Shown here: positions 38,153 through 46,145 of the stretch, in pieces | Layout of the letters: each line of letters opens with the position of its first letter | Position numbering within the stretch: position 1 is the stretch's first letter | Assembly (NCBI RefSeq): GCF_025061645.1 | Contig: NZ_JANYMP010000019.1 | Span: 149,697-195,920, forward strand | Direction: 5' to 3' | DNA: 46,224 nucleotides | Source: Umezawaea endophytica | GTDB taxonomy: Bacteria > Actinomycetota > Actinomycetes > Mycobacteriales > Pseudonocardiaceae | Made by a program: the position numbers and the translations under genes | The notes under the pieces: model-generated | The model's input: the letters and a program-made list of their open reading frames with translations, nothing else | What the model was told of the DNA's origin: nothing | Database searches by the model: none

Positions 38153-39348
38153 TGCTGCTGCCCTCCGTGGATGTCGTACCCGTCCAGCCACACGCCGTCG
38201 GACAGCCAGTGCGCGGCGAGCTTCGCCCGTTCGCGCACGTCGTCCATCCGCTCCCCGAGCAGCGTCACGTGGCCGATCTTGCGACCCGGCCGCTCCGCCT
38301 TGCCGTACAGGTGCACGTGCGCGTCGGGGAACCGGGCGAACAGGTGGTGCAGCCGCTCGTCGGGGCCCATCTCCGGGGCGTTCTGGGCACCGAGGACGTT
38401 CGCCATCACGACGGCGGGCGCGGCCAGGTCGGTCACGCCGAGCGGGTAGTCCAGGACGGCCCGCAGGTGCTGCTCGAACTGCGAGGTGCGCGAACCCTCG
38501 ATGGTCCAGTGGCCGGAGTTGTGCGGGCGCATGGCCAGCTCGTTCACCACGACGCCGTCCGCGGTCTCGAACAGCTCCACGGCCAGCAGCCCGACGACGC
38601 CCAGCTCTTCGGCAACCCGCAGCGCCAGCTCCTGCGCGGCCTCCGCGACACCGGGGTCGACGGCGGGCGCGGGCGCCAGCACCTCGACGCAGATGCCCTC
38701 CGACTGCACGGTCTCCACCAGCGGCCACGCGGCGCCCTGGCCGAACGGCGACCGCGCCACCAGCGCGGCCAGCTCGCGGCGCATCGGCACGCACTGCTCG
38801 ACCATCAGCGGTGTCCCGGCGGCCAGCAGCTCGTCGACCACGGTCTGCGCGCTGTGCGGCGTGTTCAGCATCCACACGCCCTTGCCGTCGTACCCGCCGC
38901 GCACCGCCTTGAGCACGCACGGCCAGCCGTGCTCGGCGCCGAACGCCAACGCGTCGGCCGGGGCGGTCACCTCGGCGAACGGCGGCACCGGCAGCCCCAT
39001 GCCGGAGAGCTTGCGGCGCATCACCAGCTTGTCCTGCGCGTGGATCAGCGCCTCGGGGCCGGGGTGCACCTTCACCCCCTCGGCGACCAGCGCCCGCAGG
39101 TGCTCGCCGGGCACGTGCTCGTGGTCGAAGGTGACCACCTCGCAGCCCTTGGCGAACGCGCGCAGCGCGTCCAGGTCGGTGTGCGTGCCGAGCACGACGT
39201 CGCGAGCGACGAGCGCGGCGGGATCGGAGTCGGAGACGGCGAGCACGCGCAACGACTGGCCGAGCGGGATGGCCGCCTGGTGGGTCATGCGGGCGAGCTG
39301 GCCGCCGCCGATCATTCCGACGACGGGAAGGCCGGTACGGGAGTCCAC
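38149..39348 (-). CDS. purK: N5-carboxyaminoimidazole ribonucleotide synthase
   Basis: ATP-grasp enzyme of 399 residues that carboxylates AIR using bicarbonate and [13 protein letters not shown] at the N-terminus, FDHEHVP (about 74), [13 protein letters not shown] (about 147) and [19 protein letters not shown] (about 270) are diagnostic. GTG at 39348 has no obvious ribosome site; an in-frame ATG 11 codons in would cut the nucleotide-binding strand and is unlikely. The start codon lies in one arm of a 12-bp inverted repeat. It precedes the ABC operon end by 44 bp. Confidence 0.95.
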   Translation of the reverse strand: MDSRTGLPVVGMIGGGQLARMTHQAAIPLGQSLRVLAVSDSDPAALVARDVVLGTHTDLDALRAFAKGCEVVTFDHEHVPGEHLRALVAEGVKVHPGPEALIHAQDKLVMRRKLSGMGLPVPPFAEVTAPADALAFGAEHGWPCVLKAVRGGYDGKGVWMLNTPHSAQTVVDELLAAGTPLMVEQCVPMRRELAALVARSPFGQGAAWPLVETVQSEGICVEVLAPAPAVDPGVAEAAQELALRVAEELGVVGLLAVELFETADGVVVNELAMRPHNSGHWTIEGSRTSQFEQHLRAVLDYPLGVTDLAAPAVVMANVLGAQNAPEMGPDERLHHLFARFPDAHVHLYGKAERPGRKIGHVTLLGERMDDVRERAKLAAHWLSDGVWLDGYDIHGGQQQ

Positions 39349-39385
39349 GGGACGGTCACTCTACCTGCACAAACGTGGACTCCCG
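39338..39385 (-). promoter_or_regulatory. Inverted repeat spanning the purK start codon
   Basis: CGGGAGTCCACG (39338-39349) and CGTGGACTCCCG (39374-39385) are perfect 12-bp arms with a 24-bp spacer. The arm nearer the gene contains the GTG start and codons 2-4 of purK. As RNA, the hairpin would bury the start codon; as DNA, it could be an operator. Confidence 0.55.
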
Positions 39386-39392
39386 ACACCGG

Positions 39393-40340
39393 CTACACCC
39401 GACGGGCCCGCTTGACCCCGGCCCAGGCCAGCGCCAGCAGCGCGGCCGCGAGGACGACGAAGATCCCGGTCTCGATCCACTGGAACAGCCCGAGCCGTTC
39501 GAGGGGTTGGAATTCCGCGAAGTGCCCGGCCACGCCGTTGGCCTTCAGGCAGTCAAGCTGCCCAGCCGACCCCACCCTGTCACCGCAGCCCCAGCTCCCC
39601 TGGTAGTCGATCCGCACGCCGTTCGCGTCGGCGTACCCGCTGCCGACGTACATCGCGTAGTCGGGGACCTGGTTCTTGTAGTCCGCGTTCCACGCCTCGA
39701 ACGTGTGCACCGGCGGCCGGAGGTACGGCCGCGCCCACTCGATCACCGCGACCCGCACGACCCCGAAGCCGACCAGCGCGATCCCCATCGCGGGCAGGGT
39801 GCGCCGGACCAGGACGCCTGCGGCCAGGCCGAGGGCGAGGCCGAACAGGGCGTAGCCGATCTGCAGGTGCGGAGCGACCTCGTACCAAGTGGTGAAGGGC
39901 GTGAAGGTCCTGCCTTCGCTCAACTCGCGCATCGTGTCGACCATGTACTGCTCGGACATCCACACCATCGCGGCGAGGCAGGTCGCGACGGCGCCGAGCA
40001 GCACCACCTGACCGGCCAGCCACCGGGTGGCCGGAACGTCCTGCCCCCAGGCCAGGAGGTTCGTCCGCGCCTCGTGCTCGCGCGCCACCAGCGGCGCACC
40101 CCAGAACACCGCGATCACCGCCCCGAAGAGCAGGTTGGTGTCCTGGGGCTGCCAGAACAGCCGGAAGTAGATGGCAGGCAATCCGCCCAGCTCGGTGTCC
40201 GTCATCCCCATCAGCACGAACACGCCCGCCACCACGGCGGCCGTCAAGCCCGTCATGGCGAGGATCGCCGTGCGGTGCGTGCGCCAGGCGACCCAGAGCA
40301 GGTCTCCCCAGCCGACGCGGGGTTTCACCACCGTGGTCAT
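39393..40340 (-). CDS. ABC transporter permease
   Basis: Membrane subunit of 315 residues with about six to seven hydrophobic segments (ILAMTGLTAAVVAGVFVLMG near residue 25, LLFGAVIAVFWGAP near 70, LALGLAAGVLVRRTLP, and VVLAAALLALAWAGV at the end). A roughly 90-residue extracytoplasmic loop before the last helix contains two cysteines. No family assignment beyond ABC-2-type permease. ATG at 40340 overlaps the ATPase stop (ATGA). Together with GntR and the ATPase it forms a YtrA-type regulated export operon. Confidence 0.85.
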   Translation of the reverse strand: MTTVVKPRVGWGDLLWVAWRTHRTAILAMTGLTAAVVAGVFVLMGMTDTELGGLPAIYFRLFWQPQDTNLLFGAVIAVFWGAPLVAREHEARTNLLAWGQDVPATRWLAGQVVLLGAVATCLAAMVWMSEQYMVDTMRELSEGRTFTPFTTWYEVAPHLQIGYALFGLALGLAAGVLVRRTLPAMGIALVGFGVVRVAVIEWARPYLRPPVHTFEAWNADYKNQVPDYAMYVGSGYADANGVRIDYQGSWGCGDRVGSAGQLDCLKANGVAGHFAEFQPLERLGLFQWIETGIFVVLAAALLALAWAGVKRARRV

Positions 40341-41194
40341 GCCGAATCCCCCTTGCGCGTGATCGACAACTGCGCCAGCACGTAGTCCTCCAACGTCACC
40401 GGTCGCACCACCCACGGCGCGGACACCGCGGGCGTGGACGGCGTCTTCACCAGGAACAGCGACTGGCCATCCAAGTGCCTGTCCCACAGCACTTCCCCCT
40501 CCACCGGCGGCTCGTCCGCCCGCGGCCCCACCACCATCACGTGCGCGGCGAGCAGCTCGTCCAGGTCTCCTCCGGCGAGCAGCTTCCCGTGCGCCAGCAG
40601 CAGCAGGTGGTCGGCGACGCCCGCCAGCTCCGTCACGATGTGCGTCGACAGCACCACCGTCGTGCCGGAGTCGGCGACCTCGGCCAGCAGTTCGCGGGTG
40701 ACCTCGGTGCGCGCCAACGGGTCTAGGTCCGCGAGCGGCTCGTCGAGCAGCAGCAGCGTCGGCCGCGAGCCGATCGCCACGGCCAGCGCGACCTGCGTGC
40801 GCTGGCCGCCGGAGAGCTTGCCGCACCTGCGGTCCAGCGGGACGTCGAACCGCTTGAGCCACGCCTCCGCCCGCGCCTGGTCCCAGACCAGGTTCAGCCG
40901 CGCGCCCAGTCGGAGCATCTCCTTGGGCGTGAAGTGCTTGTACACCGGCTTTTCCTGCGACACGAACGCCACCCGCTCGTCCGGCCGCAGCGCGAACTCC
41001 CCCGCGTCCGGCCGCAGGAGTCCGGAAAGGACGGTCAGCAGCGTCGTCTTGCCCGCGCCGTTCGCGCCCACCAGCGCGGCGACCCGCCCCTCGGGCAGGT
41101 CGAAGGTGCAGTCCTCCAGCGCCACCGACTTCCCGTACCTCTTGCCCAGCCCCCGCACGGCGATGCCTGCGGTTCCCACCACAGCGGTCGTCAT
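40337..41194 (-). CDS. ABC transporter ATP-binding protein
   Basis: ATPase of 285 residues: Walker A GANGAGKTT (43-51), Q-loop FVSQEKP, signature LSGGQRTQVAL (about 124), Walker B LLLLDEPLADLD (about 147) and H-loop STHIV. The C-terminal extension resembles drug/antibiotic efflux ATPases. It should energise the adjacent permease, probably for export. ATG overlaps the GntR stop (ATGA) and its own stop overlaps the permease start. Confidence 0.93.
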   Translation of the reverse strand: MTTAVVGTAGIAVRGLGKRYGKSVALEDCTFDLPEGRVAALVGANGAGKTTLLTVLSGLLRPDAGEFALRPDERVAFVSQEKPVYKHFTPKEMLRLGARLNLVWDQARAEAWLKRFDVPLDRRCGKLSGGQRTQVALAVAIGSRPTLLLLDEPLADLDPLARTEVTRELLAEVADSGTTVVLSTHIVTELAGVADHLLLLAHGKLLAGGDLDELLAAHVMVVGPRADEPPVEGEVLWDRHLDGQSLFLVKTPSTPAVSAPWVVRPVTLEDYVLAQLSITRKGDSA

Positions 41195-41583
41195 GGCACC
41201 TCGTTCCTCTCCCCCTCGGCGAGCACCGACCCGACCAGCGCGTCGATGTCCTCGTTCTCCAGTCCCGCCCCGCGCGCCTCGCCGACCCAGTCGACGAGCT
41301 TCCCGCGCACCCGCTCCATCACCTCGGGATCGACCGATCCCAGTGCGGCCTTCACGAACGTCCCCGAGCCCTGCCGCGCCTCCAGCAGGCCCGCGCGCTC
41401 CAGCTCGCGGTAGGCCTTCAGCACGGTGTTGGCGTTCACGCCGCTGCTCGCGACGACGTCGCGGACCGTCGGCAGCCGGTCCCCCGGTTTCAGCCAGCCG
41501 AGCCGCAGCGCCTCCCGGACCTGCCGGGCGAGCTGGAGGTACGCCGGGAGTCCGCTCGCCTTGTCGATGCGGAACTCGACCAC
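41191..41583 (-). CDS. GntR-family regulator (YtrA type)
   Basis: Repressor of 130 residues: a GntR winged helix (about 10-75; YLQLARQVREALRLGWLKPGD, LPTVRDVVASSGVNANTVLKAY, GSGTFV) and only a short C-terminal helical tail, the YtrA subfamily form. Such proteins usually control the ABC genes they are cotranscribed with, as here. GTG at 41583 has GGAGGG just upstream; the frame extends 8 codons further without support. A consensus-like promoter and inverted repeats lie upstream (41601-41652), probably its own operator. Confidence 0.92.
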   Translation of the reverse strand: MVEFRIDKASGLPAYLQLARQVREALRLGWLKPGDRLPTVRDVVASSGVNANTVLKAYRELERAGLLEARQGSGTFVKAALGSVDPEVMERVRGKLVDWVGEARGAGLENEDIDALVGSVLAEGERNEVP

Positions 41584-41600
41584 GCCACCCTCCCTGAATT

Positions 41601-41652
41601 GTGTCACTGTACTAAGACACTAGCTAACTAGACCACTTGACCACGTGTCAAG
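41601..41652 (-). promoter_or_regulatory. Promoter and operator region of the GntR-ABC operon
   Basis: On the minus strand TTGACA (41651-41646) is a perfect -35, with TTAGCT (41627-41622) 18 bp downstream as a possible -10. GTGTC-N10-GACAC (41601-41620) overlaps the presumed start point and contains an imperfect TGT/ACA dyad; CTTGAC-N5-GTCAAG (41636-41652) covers the -35. Both could bind the YtrA-type repressor. Confidence 0.5.
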
Positions 41653-41665
41653 CCCGCGACGACGA

Positions 41666-41695
41666 ACGCCCGCCGCTCCGAGGAGCGACGGGCGT
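41666..41695 (-). terminator. Hairpin terminating the GGDEF-like gene
   Basis: ACGCCCG-c-CGCTCC (41666-41679) pairs with GGAGCG-a-CGGGCGT (41682-41695): 13 pairs with one mismatch. It lies 66 bp past the stop of the minus-strand GGDEF-like gene and just before the GntR promoter. Confidence 0.65.
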
Positions 41696-41761
41696 CCGGG
41701 CAGGGAGGAGGGTGCTGGACAGGGGTTCAGCGCCCGAGTGGTCTCACCCCCGCGGGTGGGG

Positions 41762-42529
41762 TCAGCGGGCCAGCGCGGCGATCAGCTCGCAGGCGTCGTG
41801 GTGGGTCGCGGGGAGCCGTTCCGACCAGACCTTGGCGGGACCGGTGGGTCTCACGTGCGGGTCGACGGCGAGGCGGTCGGCGGCCAGCACGCGCAGGTTG
41901 GACATCTTCTGCGCCAGCGCCGCGTCCCGGCGCGCGAGGACGACGGCCACGGACGGCCCGATCGTGGCCAGGGTCTCGCCGCCGTCGAAGACGACCCGCA
42001 GGACGTCCGAGAGCAGGGTCATCGCGACCACGCGCGACCAGCCGGTGGCGCGGGTCAGGTCGAGGCCGACCAGCACGAGCGCGTAGCGCTCGTCCGGCGC
42101 CGTCGGCTCGCGGTACAGCTCACCCAACCGGGTACGCAGGTAGCCGCGGGTGGCGAGACCGGTCAGCGGGTCCTCCGCGCCGCGATCGCACGCCTCCTCG
42201 GTGACGACCTCGGCCCAGCCGGACGCGGTCAGCCGCAGCATCCGGGCGGGCAGGGCGTCGACGTTCGGGACGACCAGACCGCCACCGCCGCCGAGCACCG
42301 CGTGCAGCGCGGCCAGGTCGAGCAGGGTCTCGTCGAGCCCCGCACCCGCCCCCGCGCGGGCCCGACCCAGCTTGACCAGCGCTTCGTCGGGGTCGACCGG
42401 GTCGATCATCGCGGCGCAGACCTCGTCGACCTCCCGCAGCGGCCAGTCGCCGGGGAACGGCCAGCCCGCCGCGAGGCTGGCCGTCCGCCACCTGGACTTC
42501 AAGACGCGTTCCGCCTGTGCGACACCCAC
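41762..42529 (-). CDS. Degenerate GGDEF-like protein
   Basis: Protein of about 255 residues. From about residue 118, DPLTGLATRGYLRTRLGEL is the typical beginning of a GGDEF (diguanylate cyclase) domain and ALVLVGLDLTRA is its first strand, but the catalytic GGDEF loop is missing: the corresponding place reads LATIGPSVAVVLARRD. It should not make c-di-GMP, though it might bind nucleotide or protein. The N-terminal part (RVLKSRWRTASLAAGWPFPGD) is unrecognised. GTG at 42529 follows GGGAGGGGAG; two earlier in-frame GTGs (42565, 42559) lack such a site. It is divergent from the sigma factor gene. Confidence 0.75.
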   Translation of the reverse strand: MGVAQAERVLKSRWRTASLAAGWPFPGDWPLREVDEVCAAMIDPVDPDEALVKLGRARAGAGAGLDETLLDLAALHAVLGGGGGLVVPNVDALPARMLRLTASGWAEVVTEEACDRGAEDPLTGLATRGYLRTRLGELYREPTAPDERYALVLVGLDLTRATGWSRVVAMTLLSDVLRVVFDGGETLATIGPSVAVVLARRDAALAQKMSNLRVLAADRLAVDPHVRPTGPAKVWSERLPATHHDACELIAALAR

Positions 42530-42624
42530 GTGGGTCGTCTCCCCTCCCGGTCGGTTCACTACCACGGGACGCGGCCGAAGGGCTTTCGTGACGGGATTTC
42601 ACCCAACCAGTCGAGGGGCTTGAG

Positions 42625-42651
42625 GTGACTTAGCGCTACGCCGTGAGTCAC
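42625..42651 (+). promoter_or_regulatory. Inverted repeat upstream of the sigma factor gene
   Basis: GTGACT (42625-42630) and AGTCAC (42646-42651), perfect 6-bp arms with a 15-bp spacer, 26 bp upstream of the GTG. It may be an operator or part of an autoregulated promoter. Confidence 0.3.
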
Positions 42652-42677
42652 ACTGGCCGCTGCGAGGGAGGAAATAC

Positions 42678-44963
42678 GTGGCGACCGTTCCTGCTGACGT
42701 CCAGGGACCGAGCGACGCGGAGCTCATCGGCTCTGTGCGCGGCGGGAAGATCGACGCCTACGGCGAGCTGTACGAACGCCACGTATCGGCGGCCTACAAC
42801 CTGGCCCGGCAGCTCACCCGCTCCCCCGCCGAGGCGGACGACCTCGTGTCCGAGGCCTTCGCCAAGGTGCTGGACACTCTCCGTGGTGGGCGGGGTCCGG
42901 ACACGGCGTTCCGCGCCTACCTCCTGACCGCTCTGCGGCACACCGCCTACGACAAGACCCGCCGCGACAAGAAGGTGGAGCTGTCCGACGACGTCTCCGC
43001 CGTGTCCGGGGTCCCGGCCGAAGCGGTGAGCGTGCCGTTCAGCGACACCGCCGTCGCGGGCCTCGAGCGGTCGATGGCCGCGCAGGCGTTCGCCAAGCTG
43101 CCCGAACGCTGGCAGACCGTGCTGTGGCACACCGAGATCGAGGGCCAGTCGCCCGCCGAGGTCGCCCCGCTGCTCGGGCTGACGGCCAACGGCGTGTCCG
43201 CGCTCGCCTACCGCGCCCGCGAAGGCCTGCGCCAGGCCTACCTCCAGGTGCACCTGACCGAGACCACGTCCGACCGCTGCCGCGCCACCGTGGACAAGCT
43301 GGGCGCGTGGACCCGCGGCGGGCTGTCCAAGCGCGAGACGACCCAGGTCGAAGCCCACCTGGACGAGTGCGACCGCTGCCGCGCGCTCGCCGCCGAACTG
43401 GTCGACGTCAACGGCTCGCTGCGCGCGATCGTCGCGCCGCTGGTCCTCGGCATCGGCGTCACCGGCTACCTGGCCGCCGCAGGCGCGGGCAAGGCCGTCG
43501 CCGCGACGGCCGCCGTCGCGGGCGCGGCCGGAGCGGGCGGCGCGACGGGCGCGCTCGGCTCGCTGCCCCGCCAGCTCTTCGGCATCGCCGCCTCGGGCGC
43601 CGCGCTCGCGGTCGCCGTCGCGATCGGCCTCACGGCCGGTGGCAGCGACACCGTCCCGGCCGTCGCCGAAGCGCCACCCGTCGTCACCAGCCAGCCCGCC
43701 GTACCGCCCGCGCAACCGGTGCCGACCGTGCCACCGCCCGTCGTCGCGCCCCCCGTCGTGCCACCACCCGCCCCCGCTCCGCAGCCGGACCCGCCGACAC
43801 CCACCCCACCGGCCCCGACCCCGGCCCCGGCACCCGCGCCGACCCCGGAACCCACCCCACCGGCCGAGCCGCCGCAACCGACACCGGCCGCCCTCGTGCC
43901 GACGGTGCCCAGCGGCTTCACGCTCGTCCCCGGCGAGGCCCCCAAGGCCCTGCCGATCACCATCCGCAACACCGGCGAGTCCGCGTCGGCCCCCGCCAGC
44001 ACCGCGCTGACCCTGCCCCCCGGCGTGCGCTCCGTCGGCCCCGTCGGCTCGTTCGGCGGAGCACGCCTGCTGGCGCTGGACGGCGCGCCCGAGCAGTCGG
44101 TCACCTGCCCGGCGGGCGCGGGCGCGGTGACCTGCGCGACCACCCAGGGCATCGCACCGGGCGGCACCGCCACGTTCGTCTTCAACCTCCAGGCCGACCC
44201 CACGGCGCTCGGCGGCGTCATCACCGGCGTCGTCACCGCGGGCGCCACGCTGACCGTCCAGGTCACGGTCGCCGTCGAGGTCCAGCCGGTCCGCGACGAC
44301 CTCACCCTGACCGTGACCAAGTGGCACGAGGTCTTCTGGGACCCCCGCCTGGACGTGACGGTCCGCAACACCGGCACGAACGCGGGCACGATGACGCTGA
44401 CCCTCTCGGCCGACGACAACATCGTCCTGGTCGCACCGCACGCGGGCTGCTCGGTCCTCAGGCACCACATCGAGTGCAAGGCGGAACTCCCGCGCGACGG
44501 CACCTACCGGATGTCCGCGTGGGTCTTCGGCCTGCCGTTCCGCGACGGCACCGTCCACGTCACCGCGACGCTCGGCAACGCCACCAAGACCGTCGACGTA
44601 CCGATCACCCTCTTCCCCGGCCACCCACCCGTCGACCCACCAGTGGACCCGACACCCACCCCCACCACCGACCCGACCGTCCCACCCACGACCACCACCA
44701 CCAAGACCCCGCCCACCCAGACCCAGACCACCACGGTCCCGCCGGACCCGACCAAGCCGACCACCCCCGCCGAGGAGGAACCACAGCCCCCGGCCCCCAC
44801 GACCACCACCCCTCCTCCCACGACGACCACCCCACCACCGGACCCGACGACCCCGCCCCCCACCACAACGGACCCGCCCACACCCCCGTGCCAACCACGC
44901 CCGCCGTGGTGGCCGCCCCTCCTGGGCGACCTGCTACCGGGCTACTGCCCGCCCCCTCCGTAG
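42678..44963 (+). CDS. ECF sigma factor fused to zinc finger, membrane segments and extracytoplasmic domain
   Basis: A 761-residue one-piece regulator. Region sigma-2 (about 20-95; YGELYERHVSAAYNLARQL, DDLVSEAFAKVL, AFRAYLLTALRHTAYD) and sigma-4 (about 132-190; LPERWQTVLWHTEIEG, GLTANGVSALAYRAREGL) are intact. A zf-HC2-type anti-sigma finger follows (H227, C231, C234 in AHLDECDRC). Two hydrophobic segments (about 248-268 and 300-319) anchor the protein; then comes a Pro/Ala linker (about 332-405), a beta-rich Ig/DUF11-like region (about 405-635) and a Thr/Pro-rich end with a terminal Cys pair. It resembles the described ECF groups with C-terminal extensions (such as ECF52-type). GTG has GGGAGG upstream. 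An inverted repeat GTGACT-N15-AGTCAC lies at 42625-42651. Confidence 0.9.
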   Translation: MATVPADVQGPSDAELIGSVRGGKIDAYGELYERHVSAAYNLARQLTRSPAEADDLVSEAFAKVLDTLRGGRGPDTAFRAYLLTALRHTAYDKTRRDKKVELSDDVSAVSGVPAEAVSVPFSDTAVAGLERSMAAQAFAKLPERWQTVLWHTEIEGQSPAEVAPLLGLTANGVSALAYRAREGLRQAYLQVHLTETTSDRCRATVDKLGAWTRGGLSKRETTQVEAHLDECDRCRALAAELVDVNGSLRAIVAPLVLGIGVTGYLAAAGAGKAVAATAAVAGAAGAGGATGALGSLPRQLFGIAASGAALAVAVAIGLTAGGSDTVPAVAEAPPVVTSQPAVPPAQPVPTVPPPVVAPPVVPPPAPAPQPDPPTPTPPAPTPAPAPAPTPEPTPPAEPPQPTPAALVPTVPSGFTLVPGEAPKALPITIRNTGESASAPASTALTLPPGVRSVGPVGSFGGARLLALDGAPEQSVTCPAGAGAVTCATTQGIAPGGTATFVFNLQADPTALGGVITGVVTAGATLTVQVTVAVEVQPVRDDLTLTVTKWHEVFWDPRLDVTVRNTGTNAGTMTLTLSADDNIVLVAPHAGCSVLRHHIECKAELPRDGTYRMSAWVFGLPFRDGTVHVTATLGNATKTVDVPITLFPGHPPVDPPVDPTPTPTTDPTVPPTTTTTKTPPTQTQTTTVPPDPTKPTTPAEEEPQPPAPTTTTPPPTTTTPPPDPTTPPPTTTDPPTPPCQPRPPWWPPLLGDLLPGYCPPPP

Positions 44964-44994
44964 TCAGTTGATCACGCATCCGTAAACTGCCCCG

Positions 44995-45555
44995 GTGCTG
45001 CCAGCCGTACGCCGGGCCTTGGGCCGACTGCCGGAACCCCTCCGCTTCCTGCTGAACAAGCACCGCGAGCTCATCAGGTTCGCGGTCGTCGGCGGAACGA
45101 CGTTCCTGGTCGACAACGGCGTCTGGTACGCCCTGAAGCTGACCGTGCTCCAGGAGAAGGTCGTCACGGCCAAGGCCATCGGCATCCTCGTCGCGGTCAT
45201 CGCCAGCTACGTGCTCAGCCGCGAGTGGTCGTTCCACACCCGCGGGGGTCGCGAACGTCACCACGAGGCCGCACTCTTCTTCCTGGTGAGCGGCGCCTCA
45301 GTCGGCCTCAACCTGCTACCGCTCTGGATCTCCCGCCACTTCCTCGGCCTGCAGCACCCAGCGGTTTCCCTGGTCACGGAGGAGATCGCCGACTTCGTCA
45401 GCGGCTCCATCATCGGCATGCTCGTCGCCACCGCCTTCAAGTTCTGGGCCATGAAGAAGTGGGTCTTCCCCCAGGCGGACGCCCGCCCGGAGGTCGTCCG
45501 AGCGACCAGACGACTGCGCATGGTCACCGAACCCGAAGACCGCGAAGTCGCCTGA
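44995..45555 (+). CDS. GtrA-family membrane protein
   Basis: Four-helix protein of 186 residues. RFAVVGGTTFLVDNGVWYAL (28-47), ASYVLSREWSFHTRGG (about 70) and a C-terminal FKFWAMKKWVF are the GtrA signature. GtrA proteins are thought to help flip polyprenyl-linked sugars; Rv3277 occupies the corresponding place beside purK. It follows the sigma factor by 31 bp but a TAAACT 9 bp upstream of the GTG suggests its own leaderless promoter. The C-terminal tail is charged and cytoplasmic. Confidence 0.9.
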   Translation: MLPAVRRALGRLPEPLRFLLNKHRELIRFAVVGGTTFLVDNGVWYALKLTVLQEKVVTAKAIGILVAVIASYVLSREWSFHTRGGRERHHEAALFFLVSGASVGLNLLPLWISRHFLGLQHPAVSLVTEEIADFVSGSIIGMLVATAFKFWAMKKWVFPQADARPEVVRATRRLRMVTEPEDREVA

Positions 45556-45590
45556 CCTGCACCGCAACCCGATCTCCGTACACTGCTTGG

Positions 45591-46145
45591 GTGTCCGTAG
45601 TCGAAAACATGGTTCTCCGGTTCCCCGAACCGTTCCGCTCACTGGCCTTGAAGCACCGCGAACTCCTCAAGTTCGCCGTGGTCGGCGGCACCTGCTTCAT
45701 CATCGACACGGCCATCTTCATCGGCTTGAAGTCGACCATCCTGGCGGACAAACCAGTAACCGCGAAGATCATCGCGACCTTGGTCGCAACGATCGTGTCG
45801 TACGTACTGAACCGCGAGTGGTCCTTCAGAACCCGAGGCGGCAGAGAACGCCACCACGAAGCCCTGCTGTTCTTCTTGATCAACGGCGTGGGCATCGCAC
45901 TGAACTCACTGCCGCTGTACGTCTCCAGGTACTTGTTCGACCTGCAAGAACCACATGTGAGCAGGCTGGCGGAGGAAATCGCCGACTTCACCAGCGCCCA
46001 GATCATCGGCACCCTGATCGCCATGGCGTTCCGGTGGTACGGGTACAAGAAGTGGGTCTTCCCGGAGGCCGACGCCCGCCCGAGGAAGGGACAGGGCACA
46101 CCGGAGGAAATCGACGAAGACGTCGAGGGGTTGGGGCATAGCTAG
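45591..46145 (+). CDS. GtrA-family membrane protein (tandem paralogue)
   Basis: Close paralogue of the preceding gene, 184 residues, with KFAVVGGTCFIIDTAIF, VSYVLNREWSFRTRGGRERHH and FRWYGYKKWVFPEADARP. The blocks RGGRERHHEA and KKWVFP-ADARP are shared exactly or nearly so, pointing to a tandem duplication. GTG at 45591 is chosen because the first membrane segment follows closely and TACACT lies 6 bp upstream, the same arrangement as its neighbour; the frame opens much earlier, inside the other gene. Third codon positions are a little less GC-rich than in most genes here. Confidence 0.9.
   Translation: MSVVENMVLRFPEPFRSLALKHRELLKFAVVGGTCFIIDTAIFIGLKSTILADKPVTAKIIATLVATIVSYVLNREWSFRTRGGRERHHEALLFFLINGVGIALNSLPLYVSRYLFDLQEPHVSRLAEEIADFTSAQIIGTLIAMAFRWYGYKKWVFPEADARPRKGQGTPEEIDEDVEGLGHS

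Noticed and set aside
42648-44894. A 748-codon minus-strand frame opposite the sigma factor
   Set aside because: Gly/Arg repeats reflect the antisense of Pro/Thr/Ala codons; the plus strand has sigma and zinc-finger motifs and a good ribosome site.
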